The notes under the pieces are model-generated. The model was not told the origin of the DNA. It did no database searches and saw only the letters and a program-made list of their open reading frames with translations. Below, one piece after another: positions 31,346 through 42,690 of a stretch of DNA of 64,000 nt. Numbering within the stretch: the first letter of the stretch is position 1; every line of letters begins with the position of its first letter. The translations under genes were made by a program, and so were the position numbers. Source of the stretch: Sciurus carolinensis (Eukaryota > Chordata > Mammalia > Rodentia > Sciuridae); assembly GCF_902686445.1 (NCBI RefSeq), contig NC_062219.1, positions 111,849,160 through 111,913,159 on the forward strand, in the 5' to 3' direction.

Positions 31346-34220
31346 CCTTTCCCATCGAGCCTTTCCTGTAGGCGTGGATGCCCTGGGCCCTCTCAGAGTT
31401 GGAGAGGAGGAACTGGAACGGTCTGAGACCTAGGAGGGGCCTTTCTGGAAGGAGAGGACTGGCAGAGGCGTGGCCTCAGTTGCAGGTGTCTCCTCAGCAC
31501 TTACTCAGTGCCATGGTCAGCCAACGTGTCTGAACAGGGTCTACTGACGGGTTTGGGGATTTCTGCTGGCGCCAGGAGCTGGCCACTGCAGCCACATCCT
31601 CAGACATCACTTTCCCCAGCATGAGCATCCTAGACCCAGCAGGAGGAAGGGCGGAGGGGGCGCCCTCCCTCACTTCCCCTTTCTTCCTCTAACTCACGCT
31701 GGTGTCAGAGGCTGGGGGTGCAGCAGGGGGGCGGGGGAGACTGCTCCCTTTGCCTTCACTTTGGGGAGGGGGCAGAAGGGGCCTGAGTCTCCTCCCCCAT
31801 CCTAGCTGGGCTGCTTGGTGGGCAGGTGTGGGGGCAGTATGCAGCCAGTTCTGAGGGAACAGGGCCAGGCGCTGGGCTTCTCTGGAACCAGAGCTGTCTG
31901 GGCCATGCATGCCCCTACCTCTGGGCAGGACTGTCCTTGCCTGCTGCTGACCTATGAGGCTGAGGTCATTGCCCTGGCCTGGGTGGGGGAGGAGCTCCGC
32001 GCGTAAGTGTGGTTGCCACCGCTTACATTACTGTGGTTAGTAATGTTTCTGCAGTATCTACTCCCTGTTCTCTGTCCCCAGAGGAAAGGCTCATAAGCTG
32101 TGAGTCACAGCTGGAAGTTGACAGTGAGGTTGCTGGGGATGGCACTGAGACCCACACATAACCTCTGCCCTCTGGACTTCCAGCCAGAAACAGACGTCAA
32201 GCAGGAAGAACAGATGTGAGACCGGAAGCCCCCTCCCTCCTTGCCCTTCTCCTCCAGGAAGACTTCTGTGGCTACCAGTCTTGGAATTGCTCTGGGGTTG
32301 ATCTGAAGTTCCTAGATCTGGCAAGATGGGCTCCTTATGGTCCTGCCAGGTCTGAGCCTCCAGGTCTTGCAGATTCTGTGCTAGGGGCAAAGGTGTGGAC
32401 AGGAGGGCTGTGCTTCTGTTCTGGTCATCTGTCCATCCATTCATCCAGGAAATGTACCAGGAGCTCATGATACAACACACATGGAAGTGGCCAGGAAAAG
32501 ATGGTGTTTATATGGCAGTGTTGCAAAGTGTGCTTTTGGTCCATCCTAATGCTCCAGAACCAGAAGCTCCTTGCATGCTTGGAAGATGTCTCCTATTTGT
32601 ATGGTCAAGGTCCTGCCCCCCCAGGGCTCTGGTATAGGCCCTACCTGGGAGCAGGAGTCCTCTGGGTACCATCAGGACCCATCAATCCATGGCCAAATTA
32701 GTTGTTCTAGGAGTGCTGGGGCGGGGCTTGGGTTGTGCGGCCGTCAGGGAAGGGCCTGAGGAGGGTGGTGAAATGAGTCTAGAAGGACTGGGGCTGGGAT
32801 GGGGGGTGTGCAGCAAGAGCATGTTAACCCTACTTGGGGACAGTGAAGAGACTGGGGAGTTGGAGTCCTTGAGGTCAGGGGCCATGTCTTTGCCTTAGAC
32901 TGGCAGAGCCCAGGCAGAGCCCAGGCAGTGAGAAATGTCTTCCCCTTCAGACCGTGAGCTCTCTGTACTCTTTGGGACCGCTTCTGGAGATGGTACCATT
33001 TGACCTGGGGTAGGTATGGGAGTCCCTGGTGGGCCTTCTGTCCCACCCTCAGCAGCTCCGTGGGCTTCTGGGGGAGAGGTCCAGAGCTGAGGGACTCCTC
33101 ATTCTCTCTTCCCCAACTCTGACTCCCTGTTTGTAGGGAGCCAGAGCCTGAAGCTGAGGCTTCAGGCCACCTGAATAAGGAGGTGGTTTTCCCTTTGTGA
33201 TTGGTCTCTGGCTCTGGGCTGAGATCCCCAGCTCCACCGACCCAGCCTGGAATTAATCTTTTAGCTTCAGTGTCCTTTGTCCCCTTCCCTGTCTTTATCC
33301 CAGCTCTGGCTGGGCCAGGGCAAGGCAGGCCTGGGGTAGGTGCAGTGCTCAGAGGGTTTTCCTGGGGCGGTGCCACTTTTGGTGGCTGCCGATCCCCTTA
33401 GCAGCCGCTTCCCTGAGAACGAAGATTCTGCAGGGAGATGGCTTGCTGATAGGGTGGCACACTGCCCACCAATGGGGGCCATGCCAAGCGTGATGTGATG
33501 TGTGCCGATCCGCTCCACTCTTCAGTGAGGCCGGCGTCCGATGCCCCCACAGCACAGGGAGTCTGCGTGGTTCACCCATCACATGTTCAGGGGAGACGTG
33601 GGAGTGGACAGAGCGTCCCCCCTGTGCTGCAGGCAGAGGGGCCAGCCTGAAAGAATCTCTTGTCCCCCAGATCTGCTCTTCCCCTTCCAGCTGATGGGGC
33701 CAGTGGGCACTGTTCAGGGTACCAGTGTCTCTGCACTTCATTCACACCCCACAGTGGACACAGGAAGCGGGTCCCGCTGGCCTTATTGATCCTCTCACCC
33801 CATGCTTTGGCGCTTCCACCCCAGAACATGTTGGGGATTTTTCTTGTCCTCCTCTGCCTCTGCTCTGCCTGTTGAGGCCCCAGGTTCCAGAAGCGAGCGT
33901 GAAGCATCCGGGGGTAGAAGTCGGTGCAGAAAGAGTGCTTAGCCATCGCCTCAGAGATGACCAGTGCAGCCTGGTGGCTCTGTCTTCTTTTTCCTTCTCC
34001 GGGAGTCTGTTCGTCTGTGATTGGGACTGTGCCAGGCGGCAGGAGGTCCAGTGCCAGGGCAACCATCTTACTCAGATGTAGACTTTGGATTCCTACTTAC
34101 AGAGACTCTGGCTCTCTAGGTCTGGGGAGGATCTTAGGGCTTTGCATTTAGGAAAGGTCCTTCAGTGCTGGTGACATCAGTAGCCGAGGGTCACATTCTG
34201 GACTGAGGACAGAGCCCAGA
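31346..34220. other. Long unrecognised stretch
   Basis: GC-moderate DNA with no recognised gene. A 14-base direct duplication (CAGAGCCCAGG units) lies at about 32905-32930. Minus frames of 210, 130 and 159 codons (32744-34066) overlap opposite frames and show no domain. A CGC|GTAAGTG donor-like word at about 32000 has no clear partner exon. Confidence 0.4.
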
Positions 34221-34224
34221 TTCT

Positions 34225-34425
34225 GGGGGGTAGAAAGTCTTGAGTTTTGACCTCCTCTCCTCTGCTTACTCCCTGTGACTTTGGACACTGCTCTTGAGGC
34301 CTCAGTCTTCTTGCCTGTATAATGGGACAGTGGTATCCTCTTTGAAAACTAAATGAGGCAAATGCAGATAAAGACCAGCATCAGGTCCAGCACATAGTAG
34401 GTGCCCAATAATGACTGTTCTTGGA
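34225..34425 (+). mobile_element. MIR SINE, sense
   Basis: GTCTTGAGTTTTGACCTCC, CCCTGTGACTTTGGACACTGC, GCCTGTATAATGGGACAG and CCAGCACATAGTAGGTGCCC cover the MIR from core to 3' end. Confidence 0.8.
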
Positions 34426-34689
34426 ATGAGACTGGGTCATCCACTTTCTGGGCAGGGTTGTCCTTTCCATCATCTGTGAATCCAGGTGGGGTGAGGGAAG
34501 CAACCAGAAGTTGGGACTGACATCCCTGCAAGGAGATGTTCCCAGCAGGTGGCTGCCATTTGCGACAGGAAAGGGTGAGAATTCCCCAGTTCACCAACAC
34601 AGAGACTCTTGCCTTAAAATTAGCAATCTAAACCCAGACACAGAGCACCCTGTGCCGGACATGTTCCTGAGGCCATTAAATATAACTAA

Positions 34690-34965
34690 TGCAGTTCTAA
34701 AGAGGAAATGTTTTCCCATTTTATTTATTTATTTATTTATGTATTTATGTATTTATTTATTCATTTATTTTTTTACTGGGCTGGGGATTGAACCCAGGGC
34801 CTTGTGCTTGATAGGCAAGCACTGTATGTACTGAGCTATATCCCCAGCCCATTATCCCATTTTATAGGTGGGAAAACCAAGGCACAGAGAGGTTGAGGCA
34901 GCTGCCAAGGGTCACATGGTTAGTGATTGGCAGGGCTGGGCAGCCTGGCTTTTAAACACCAAAAA
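34690..34965 (-). mobile_element. MIR, antisense, split by an ID SINE
   Basis: The right part reads CCCATTTTATAGGTGGGAAAACC, GGCACAGAGAGGTTGAGG, CCAAGGGTCACATGG, which is antisense MIR. Its left end has been separated by the SINE at 34724-34854. Only the right part is confidently MIR. Confidence 0.7.
34724..34854 (-). mobile_element. ID-like SINE with (TTTA)n tail, antisense
   Basis: A TTTATTTATTTATTTATG... tail of about 50 bases precedes GGGCTGGGGATTGAACCC, GGCAAGCACTGTATGTACTG and ATATCCCCAGCCC. The target duplication is TCCCATTTTA at 34714-34723 and 34855-34864, a perfect 10 bases (12/13 when extended). This fixes the insertion into the older MIR precisely. Confidence 0.92.
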
Positions 34966-35394
34966 GAGGATGACTATGGCTTCCCTTGGTGGCCCTGCTG
35001 GGCATTCTGGGCTGGACCTGCTGAGGGGACTTTGGTGCTCTGGTGGGAGGAGGCAGCCCCAGCTGGGCCTCTGGGTCTCCCTGACTCCAGCAGTTCCTGC
35101 CTACCCTTCCTGGCCTCCTTTTCCTCCTCTGTGGTTGCCTCCTCCACCCTGTTCCATCTTCCCTCTTAGGGGTTGGGCCTCACTTTCTCCAGATGTGAGC
35201 ATGGACCCCCAGGAGTGGTCGCTGGACTCTGCCAGTCCAGGATGCCTCAGCTTTGGTGCCCAGCAACAAGGGAGGGGTGAGGAGCCTTGGTCTCCCCCTG
35301 ATCCTAAAGCCTAAGCCCACTGGCCTCGTCCATTGCTCCTCTGACTGGGTCTGCCTTAAGCTGCTGTTTATACCCTGTAAATCACTCACTGTCC
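34966..35394. other. Unrecognised stretch
   Basis: No exon or repeat is recognised. The 148-codon plus frame at 34868-35314 begins inside the MIR and has no domain. Confidence 0.4.
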
Positions 35395-35480
35395 CCACCC
35401 TCAGCCTTAATGAGTGCCAGAGCCCGCCATGACACCCCAATTAACCATGCCATCTGTTTCCCTTTAGCGGCAGAGTGTGG
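35395..35480. promoter_or_regulatory. Homeodomain/E-box motif cluster, candidate enhancer
   Basis: CCTTAATGAG (35405-35414), CCAATTAACC (35437-35446) and the E-box CATCTG (35451-35456) lie within about 50 bases of repeat-free DNA. The word CTTAATGAG is identical to that at 14178-14186. Such blocks are often conserved non-coding elements, but this is inference. Confidence 0.4.
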
Positions 35481-37570
35481 CGGGGAGTGAGAGCCCGGAG
35501 TGGGGTGACATGGGGTGGGCTTGGGGGTTGTTTTCTTCTCTGGAAAGTGACTGACCACCCACCCTGACCTCTATTGTGTCCAGAAGATGGCTCCATCCCT
35601 CAAAGGGGAGCCTGGAACCCCTGAAGGGCACAAATTTCTGTTCTGCACCATGACTGGATTTTGCAGCAGCCTGCATTGGGGTTCAGTGGTGACTCAGAGG
35701 GGCACAGGGCACCCCATTGTGTCTGGGCTTCCTGGAGATTCCGGAGACCAGATGTCAGTATCAACAAAGGATTCTGAATACCGGAATAGACAGGAGGTGA
35801 GGCTGGGAAAAGGGAAACCTGTGGTTGGTGAGGTCACTCCCGAGCAAGCCGGCACTCTTGCCCGGACCTGGGGTTCACCGAGCACTTACTCAGTGCTCAG
35901 GACTGATTAGACACACGATATGTGTGGCCACAGAAGGCAGGGCCTTTGGAGGGCCTGGGAGGTGAGGACTCTTCTTGGAGGAGGTGGGAACCTGCTTTAG
36001 CTCAAGGAATCAGTCCAGGTCAGCCCCAGCTCTTTCCTGAGGTCAACTCCCAAGGTCAGAACCCTGGTGAGCAAAGAATTAGTATGAATTCTGGGGTCCT
36101 GAGTTGGGAACTATAAGTTGGAATTGGTTTAAGTTTGGGGTGAAGGAATCAGGAGGTTGAAAGCATTCGGAATAAAATGGGTCAGTGAACTAATGCTAAT
36201 CAGTGGGTAGAGTCAGGAAACTGCGGGTGGCATTAGGGCTGGGTGACTGTCTCAGGAGTATGTGGCTGGGTGAATACTGGTCTGCCTCAAACAGGAAGTA
36301 CCTCTGTTCATTTCTCCCTCAAATGTGTGAGTAATTACCAGGCACATATATGTTGTAAACATCCACTCCCTCACCCATGGCAGGCATCACTAGCCGATCT
36401 TACCACTCTCTTGAGTCCCGAAGGAGCAGCCAGTACCCCATACACTGGTCTAGGCTGACACTACTAATTGATCAGAGTTGACAGATGAAATAAAAATGTG
36501 TTTACCATTCTGAACTGGTATTTAGACATACACAAGGATCTAAGGAGACTCCTTAGTGAGGACTCATCTAAGGGAAGAGCAAATTGAGTGAGCAGGTTGG
36601 CCAAGTAACAAGGCTTTGCCATCAAAGGGCAGGGACAATTCTAAGCTGGGCTGGAATTTTCTGTGGTCCAGCTCTCTGTTAGATGCATATCTGCGGGTGG
36701 GGGAAAGACTAAATCATAAACATGAGCTCCAGTGGGCAAGAGAGCGCTGGTAGTAGAATATCAAATGCTGTGTTTCTGTCAGGATTCTGTTGCAGACAAC
36801 AGCATCCACTCTGGCTGGGCAAAATGGATTTACTAGAGTGCGAAATGGCTCCAGAGCCATTGGGAAGGTCAAAGACATAAGATTGAAGCTGGACTTATGA
36901 GGAGCAACTCTCAAAGCCACAGTGCAGACCTGGGCCACCAAGGCAGTTGCTGCCTCTTTGACAATCATGAGGTCAGCAGCTCCAGAACCACACTGCAGTA
37001 CCATGAGCAGGAAGCTACCTCTGCTGTGACTGTATTAGTAGTTGCTTGACTGCGTCTTTCCTCTGACCCCCTTAGCAGTACCTCGAGGAAACGATAGCAA
37101 TGGCAAATACCCCTATCCTGTTCTAGAAAGCAGAGGAGCTGTAGGAACTCAGTCTGGGTCTCATGCTAGTCCAGCTGACTGACTGATCCTGAGTTATGCA
37201 GTCCAACAAGGTACACGGTGGTGGTGGTGTGGAGATGGAGTGTGTGTGGAGAGCTAGTCCACCCTGGTCATTACACACACAATGTCTCCTAACTTTGTAA
37301 GATGTGAGACACATGCAGCTGTGTTTCTGGATGCTCTCAGTGGTGAGTGGAAGAGGTATCGAAGGCTTCTCCCCTCCTTACCAATGCACCACTGTATAGC
37401 TTTGGCACTATGGGTACAATCCCCAGGGAGTTCGACACCAGGCAGTTGCACAGAACTGAGGGTCCTGGAGTAGTTGGTTGGATTTTCAAGCAGCTGGGGC
37501 CAACACATACTGGCTGTTAGGTCTGGGTGATTTCATGTAACTCCTGGCTGTGTCCATCTTTGGAAGCTGC
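35481..37570. other. Long stretch, partly an unclassified old repeat
   Basis: No gene is seen. The segment at about 36770-37050 (TGCAGACAACAGCATCCAC, AATGGATTTACTAGAG) has the texture of a known dispersed mammalian repeat that I cannot name. The remainder is unrecognised. Confidence 0.35.
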
Positions 37571-37571
37571 C

Positions 37572-37805
37572 ATGAGCACCTCTATGTGCCAGGCACTGGG
37601 ACAGTGATAACAAGAGGAGCTTGGTGGCTACCCTTTTTGGCTCTTTGTCTAGCAAGGAAGAGCCAGGGAAAGCAGATAAAGGCATGTCCATGGTGCCATG
37701 GTACCAAAAGAACAGGAGAGCTTCCCAGGGGAGGTGACATTGGACCTGAGTCCTGAAAGTCCCACAGGTATCGAGAGGAGGCCTAGGTGAGAGACAGAGG
37801 TGAGG
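37572..37805 (+). mobile_element. L2 LINE 3' fragment, sense
   Basis: ATGAGCACCTCTATGTGCC, AGGCACTGGGACAGTGATAA, CTTCCCAGGGGAGGTGACATT and GGACCTGAGTCCTGAAAG follow the L2 3' end in order. Confidence 0.75.
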
Positions 37806-38605
37806 ATGCGGATAGCACCAGAATCTCCAGGCTGGACAGGAAGGGCCTGGGGAACTGAGTCCGTGTCCAGGAAACCAAGTTGGGCATTTCTCAGAGTTCA
37901 GTTTCAGTCTCCATATGCAGACCAGGTTCCTGTGCCAGACACCTGCGTCTGGCTGGTCCTGCAGTTTGTCCCCTGTTCTCTGCAGGCTGTGGGATAGGGT
38001 TTGCTGCTCTGCTTGCACAGGCCGCTGGGAATGACTCATGGCCAAGGAGTGGCTTGGGGAGCCCTGGGCTGCTGTCCAGGCTGGAGGCTATGGGGTACTC
38101 TCTATCCCAAGGCTGGCAGCAGGAGAAACTAGCCCATGTAGGCAGAGTGGCCCCTGGCATCCCCCTGTCCCCTGGGGCCTCCAGATGACAGGGCTAGGTG
38201 GCCAGAGGGAGCAGATGTCCCTCCAAGCCCCCTACATCCCCTCTGCACTCGTCTCTGCTTCCTCCCCCAGGCAGGGCTGCCCGGCCCTCCCTGCTCCCCC
38301 GCTCTAGCCCGATGCCAGTCCTCCCCAGCTTGGGCGGCAGGGGACCTGGGGTGGGGTCATTACAGGACACCACTGCCTGAGGGTAAGAATGGAGGAGGCC
38401 CAGTTGTCAGCTGGAACCCATCAGAGGCCAAACCAAGCGCTGGCAGCGGGCAGGATGGGGAGGGCCTGTGAATAAGAGAGGTGCCCCTGAGAACTGCCGG
38501 TGCAAGTCTGCTTAACCCTTCCCAGTCCAACACCAGGGCGGTCCGACTCTTCCCACAGAGACAGGTGGCTCCCTATCCCTGCTTCATCCCTCCAAGTCGT
38601 GAGGA
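37806..38605. other. Unrecognised GC-rich stretch
   Basis: No exon or repeat is identified. Confidence 0.4.
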
Positions 38606-38609
38606 ATTA

Positions 38610-38775
38610 ACTCAACAGAGAGACCATGCCCCTGCCTCAGGGAGCCCCTAATGGAAGAGAAGAAAAGCACCTGCCCCTGTCTCAAGGGGGTCACACAGCC
38701 CTATCTTAGGGGAGACCCTAGTCATACAGGGAGATGCAGCTTATCTAGTCCGAGGGGACACGGTCTGTCCCCAAG
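38610..38775 (+). repeat. ~40-bp tandem repeat, L2-related, four diverged units
   Basis: Units near 38617, 38665, 38700 and 38741 each carry a CCYTGYCTCAGGGAG or TATCTTAGGGGAG block followed by a CAYACAG/GACACGG block. The monomer is like that at 24259-24385. Confidence 0.55.
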
Positions 38776-39104
38776 TGCTCTGGATCAGAGATGTGGAAGG
38801 GTTAGTCTTATGAAACTGAGAAATTGATAGCATGGCACTTCTTTTGACAGTCCATATGATTCTGTGAAATCACTTGAACACATATCTTTCATTCTAAAAC
38901 CCCAGGACTCATGTGTCTGCAGAGCCAGAGAACTGTCAGGAGGGGACAGCTCTGTCCTGGTTGTCGCCTTGGGTCAGCTGCCCTCCTCGGCTGTCTGTTT
39001 GCCTGAGACCCTTCACCACCCCCAAACCACTAGGCAAGTTGCTTATTTTCAACAGCTTGTTCCAGCTCCTTCTTTGGTACCCAAGTAACTTATGTAACTC
39101 ATGG

Positions 39105-39225
39105 CTTTCAATTAACAATTAACCCGGTGAGCAGGGGCACTGAGGGAAACGTGTCCGCTCACAACTGGCTCCTCTTCAACTGCCTGGTTTAGATGTCCCT
39201 GATTTATTTTCCACAATTAGTGGCT
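39105..39225. promoter_or_regulatory. AATTAAC direct repeat and CAATTAG site
   Basis: CAATTAACAATTAACC (39109-39124) contains AATTAAC twice in tandem, and CACAATTAGTGG (39211-39222) lies 90 bases away. These AT cores sit in mixed, repeat-free DNA and resemble a homeodomain-type regulatory cluster. Confidence 0.35.
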
Positions 39226-39870
39226 GGCGTTCTCCCAACCTGTCTCCAGTTCTCTTTGAATGGCCTGCCGCTCGCTGGCTGGGCACCGTGGCTTGGGGGC
39301 ACTGTCTGAGGGCACCCTTTTCTCTAGTGCTGGGGTCACCAAAGAGCTCAGACCACTTGGTTCCTGGGCTGCCGGGTACTTTAAACTCTCCAAAGTGAGG
39401 GGGGAGCCCAAGTCCACAGGCAGGGCGAGGAGGAAATGTCCAGAGAACCTGGCATCTCTGCTGTGCTTCTCAGCTTCAGGCAAGTCAATAAGATTCCCAG
39501 GTCTCAGTTTCTTCATCTGTTAAATGGAAGTAAACATTTGAGTCTGGTGGTCCTAAGAGTCCTTTGCACTCAGACTTTGACAGTTTTACCTATTTCCTCT
39601 CAGCCCTGAGCCCATCTGACACCCTGTCATGACCACATGGGTGGGTTAATCACCAACCCAGTTCAGCACCTAATTCAATCAGCAAATGTCCTTCCAGGCA
39701 GCTCTGTGCTGCTGGCCAACGGCTGCTGCCCTGTCTCCATCAGCCCCACTTTGGCATACCTGTGGATGTACAGGTGGGTGGAGCAAGCTGGCCACCTTTC
39801 CTGGGACCCCTCTGATCTGGCCACTGGCCCTTGTCCTCGAGGGGCTCCTGGCACCGTGGTGAGGACTACA
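39226..39870. other. Unrecognised stretch
   Basis: No exon or repeat is recognised. Confidence 0.4.
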
Positions 39871-39950
39871 ATCAACGCATATTCCTGAGCACCTATGCTG
39901 AACCAGGTCCTGAGCAGGGCAGGAGGTGACAAAAGAGAAGCAAGCAGATG
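39871..39950 (+). mobile_element. L2 fragment, sense
   Basis: CGCATATTCCTGAGCACCTATG and CTGAACCAGGTCCTGAGC match the L2 segment with the GAGCACCTACTATGTGCCAGG landmark. Confidence 0.55.
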
Positions 39951-40176
39951 TGCCTCAGTTCCTGTGGTCCTTGGGGGCATCAGCCTGGGCTTGGCAGTCA
40001 GTCCGTCATGCTCAGACCCTGGTCCCATGCTCACTTGCATGAAGAGGCTGGCCAGTCCATGCCTCGGGGTTCCCACCTGTGGATGAAGACACCAGCAGTC
40101 CCACCACCATGGGTGGGAGCTAGGGCTGAGTCAGTGAAGGTGAAGTATACAGAGCTCAGGGTGTGGTCATGTCAAC

Positions 40177-40775
40177 TTCCATTTCATGAGTGTCAGTTCT
40201 GTGCCAGAAATCTTTGTGGCACTTGTTGTCAACAAAATCACTTATAGGGCCAGCCTCAGCAACTTAGTGAGGCCCTGAGCAACTCAGCAAGACCCTGTCT
40301 CTAAATAAAATATAAGAAAGGGCCGGGGATGTGGCTCAGTGGTTAAACACTCCTGGGTTCAATCCCTGGTACCGAGAAGAAAAAAAAAAAAAAAAAAATC
40401 CCTTACAGGGAAGGAGAGGAGAGAGCACTTCTGACTTGACCGAGGACAGAGGCTTCATGGTAGGGTTGGTATTGCAGCTAGGTCCTGAAGGATGGAGGTA
40501 AGTCCAATAGGTAAGTTCACCGTGAGGTGAAGGTGTTCCTGGAAGAGGGAGCGGCAGGGGCAAAGGCATAGGAGGCAGAGAAAGGCCAAAAATGTGCTAG
40601 GACGGCTCTGAAAGGACCAGAGGACTAAAGTGTAAGGGACAGCAACTCAGAAAATGGGCTTAAGCCAGACAGACATCTAGCTATGGAATGCGTCCTTTAT
40701 CCCATAGGCAAAAAGAGCCGCTAATGATTGTTGAGCAAGGGCATCCATCCTGCGGGGAGCTGACGCTTCTGTATT
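40177..40775 (+). mobile_element. L2 LINE 3' end, sense, split by a SINE
   Basis: The left part has GAGTGTCAGTTCTGTGCC and GTCAACAAAATCAC. After the SINE (40250-40394) it continues with GCAGCTAGGTCCTGAAGGATG, GGCAAAGGCATAGGAGGC, CGTCCTTTATCCCATAGGC and GCCGCTAATGATTGTTGAGC. The order follows the L2 3' end. Confidence 0.75.
40250..40394 (+). mobile_element. B1/ID dimeric SINE, sense, with poly(A)
   Basis: CAACTTAGTGAGGCCCTGAGC and CAAGACCCTGTCTCTAAATA (B1-like half) are followed by GGGGATGTGGCTCAGTGG, GTTCAATCCCTGGTACC (ID half) and an A run of about 19. The target duplication is AAAATCACTTATAGGG (40234-40249) and AAAATCCCTTACAGGG (40395-40410), 14/16 identical. It sits inside the L2 element. 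Confidence 0.93.
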
Positions 40776-40849
40776 AGATGAGACCAGGGGTTCGTTCCCC
40801 CAGGTGATGTCAGCAACAAGAATGATAATCAGAAAATTTTTACTTTGTA

Positions 40850-40985
40850 GGTTACAAAGTCCACTGAGTGTTTTCATGGGCACAACCTCACAGGTCATCA
40901 TGACTCCCCTGTGAGGTGCAGTGAGCAGGGATTGGCACCCCCACTGTACAGGTGGGAAGATGAGGCTTGCCCGAGATCACCCTGC
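40850..40985 (-). mobile_element. MIR SINE, antisense
   Basis: GGGCACAACCTCACAGGTC, CCCCTGTGAGGTGCAG and CCCACTGTACAGGTGGGAAG are consistent with antisense MIR. Confidence 0.6.
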
Positions 40986-42165
40986 GCCTCCCCTGGGTCT
41001 CCTCGCCAGCATCGGCATGATGGCCTCCTGTGCTTGAGGCCGCAGGTCCCCATCTTTGGCTGCCCTGGGAACTGGACCACCTTCTCAAACCCCATCCGAA
41101 AGTCCCCCCTCCCATCAGGTGGTTTCTGCTCCATCTCAAGGCTTGACAATCTTACAACTGTGTGTGCGCGCATGCGTGTGGTGGGGTGTGTCTGGAAGGA
41201 TCCCCAGTCAGGCCACTGCCCACTCTGCTGCCCTTCTGGCCCATCGCTAGAGGCCGGCCCGCCTTGCATGCAGGAGGTGGGCACCTGATCTCTGCTGACA
41301 GGGACTGAGCTACAGCCAGAGGCTGGTGGGCTGGGGAGGAGACAGGAGGGGCTGGGGGGAGGGAGCCCACGCGGCCCTCTCCTTACAGTAGACCCTCAGC
41401 CTCTGCGGAAGCCTCCACCAGCTGAGCACACCAGGCGGTGGGGAAGCAGCTTCCCACTTCCTCTCTCCTCTGCCCTCCCTGACTGCTCCTTTCTTGCCCC
41501 AGAACCCAGGACCAGGAGTCTGCCTGCTGATGCCTCAGTCTTAACTCCTACCTTCCCAGGCATCTGCCTGCTCAGCAGACACTCCCTCCCTTCCACACTG
41601 GGTCTTCCTTCCCAGGTGTTGGTTTTCCTGGAGTTTCTCAGCTGGACCTGGGTGAGGAAGCAACGGTAGAGCCCGTGCCTTCTGGAGCTCTCACCCTGCC
41701 CCAGTTTGGGGTAGACCAGGACAGGCAGGACTACTCTTCTGCAGGCCCCTGGCCTGCCTCTGAACACAGACTAGGGAGCCCCTGACAGCTCTGTCTGCCA
41801 GGGCCCTGCTCTGCAGGGGGGTCCAGGAGACCTTAGGGGAGCTCAAACGAACCAACTCAAAAAGGTACACCAGAAAGTGGCCCCAGCAAAGGGTTGTGCA
41901 GGGATTTGGAGCAGGGGGTCAGGGAGTGAGACTGAAAGGGGCAGAAACTTCTGGGTGGAGTCCTGGACTGGGGCTCAGCCTTCCTTGAGAGGTGGCAGGG
42001 CTTGGAGAGGGGAGAGGACAACACAGGGATTCTTCCAGAGGGTGGGAGCCAGCCTCACTGTGCTGAAGGAAGCCATGGGTTGGGGGTGCGAGCAGGGGGA
42101 TGTGGTCCTGCCTGCCTCATGCCACCGCCGAAGGAGGGATGCATAATGGCCTCAGTCCTGGGTAG
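40986..42165. other. Unrecognised GC-rich stretch
   Basis: No exon or repeat is identified. A G-rich block at about 41327-41366 has several G runs of three or more. The 123-codon minus frame at 41396-41767 shows no domain. Confidence 0.4.
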
Positions 42166-42690
42166 TCATTCATTCATTCACATTCGTCCAGCACTGCATC
42201 TGTGCCAGGTGCTATTTTGGGGGCTGGGCTTAATGGCCAGACAAGTGTCCCTTCCCTCCTGGAGTTTCCGGTTGAGACAGGAAGGTGGACAGAAAGAGAT
42301 CATCCCAACACCTGCATCAGTGCCAAGAGAGGAGAGAAGAGGCCTGGGCTCCAGACCTGGGGAGGATCTGGGAAGGCTCCCCAGGGGAGAGGCATCCGAG
42401 GCCCGCAGGATGCTGACTGAGCTGGGAGAAGAGGCGGGCACCCCAGGATGGGGGGTTCCTGTCAGTGGCTGCAGATCACAGCCTGCAATGGCAGATCCTG
42501 CGCTTCTGCAACATCAAGGAAATACCCCGAGGGCGCTGGGAAACCTTTGAAGGGCTTTAAGCAAGGACTGGATGGGATCCCATTTGTGTTTTGGAAAATT
42601 CCCTTGGGCTCAGGTGGAGAGTAGGTTGGGAGAGTGCTCGAGGTGCCCAGGCAAAGGCCCAGGACAGGGAGGCTGTGAAGGTAGCATGGA
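42166..42690 (+). mobile_element. L2 LINE 3' end, sense, ~500 bp
   Basis: CATTCATTCATTCACATTCG, CATCTGTGCCAGGTGCTATT, AGGAAGGTGGACAG, TGGGAAACCTTTGAAGGGC, TTTAAGCAAGGACTGGATG appear in the L2 order over about 520 bases. Confidence 0.8.

Noticed and set aside
31990..32010. CGC|GTAAGTG splice-donor-like word after a short open frame
   Set aside because: One donor-like word without a clear acceptor, conserved peptide or transcript evidence does not support an exon.
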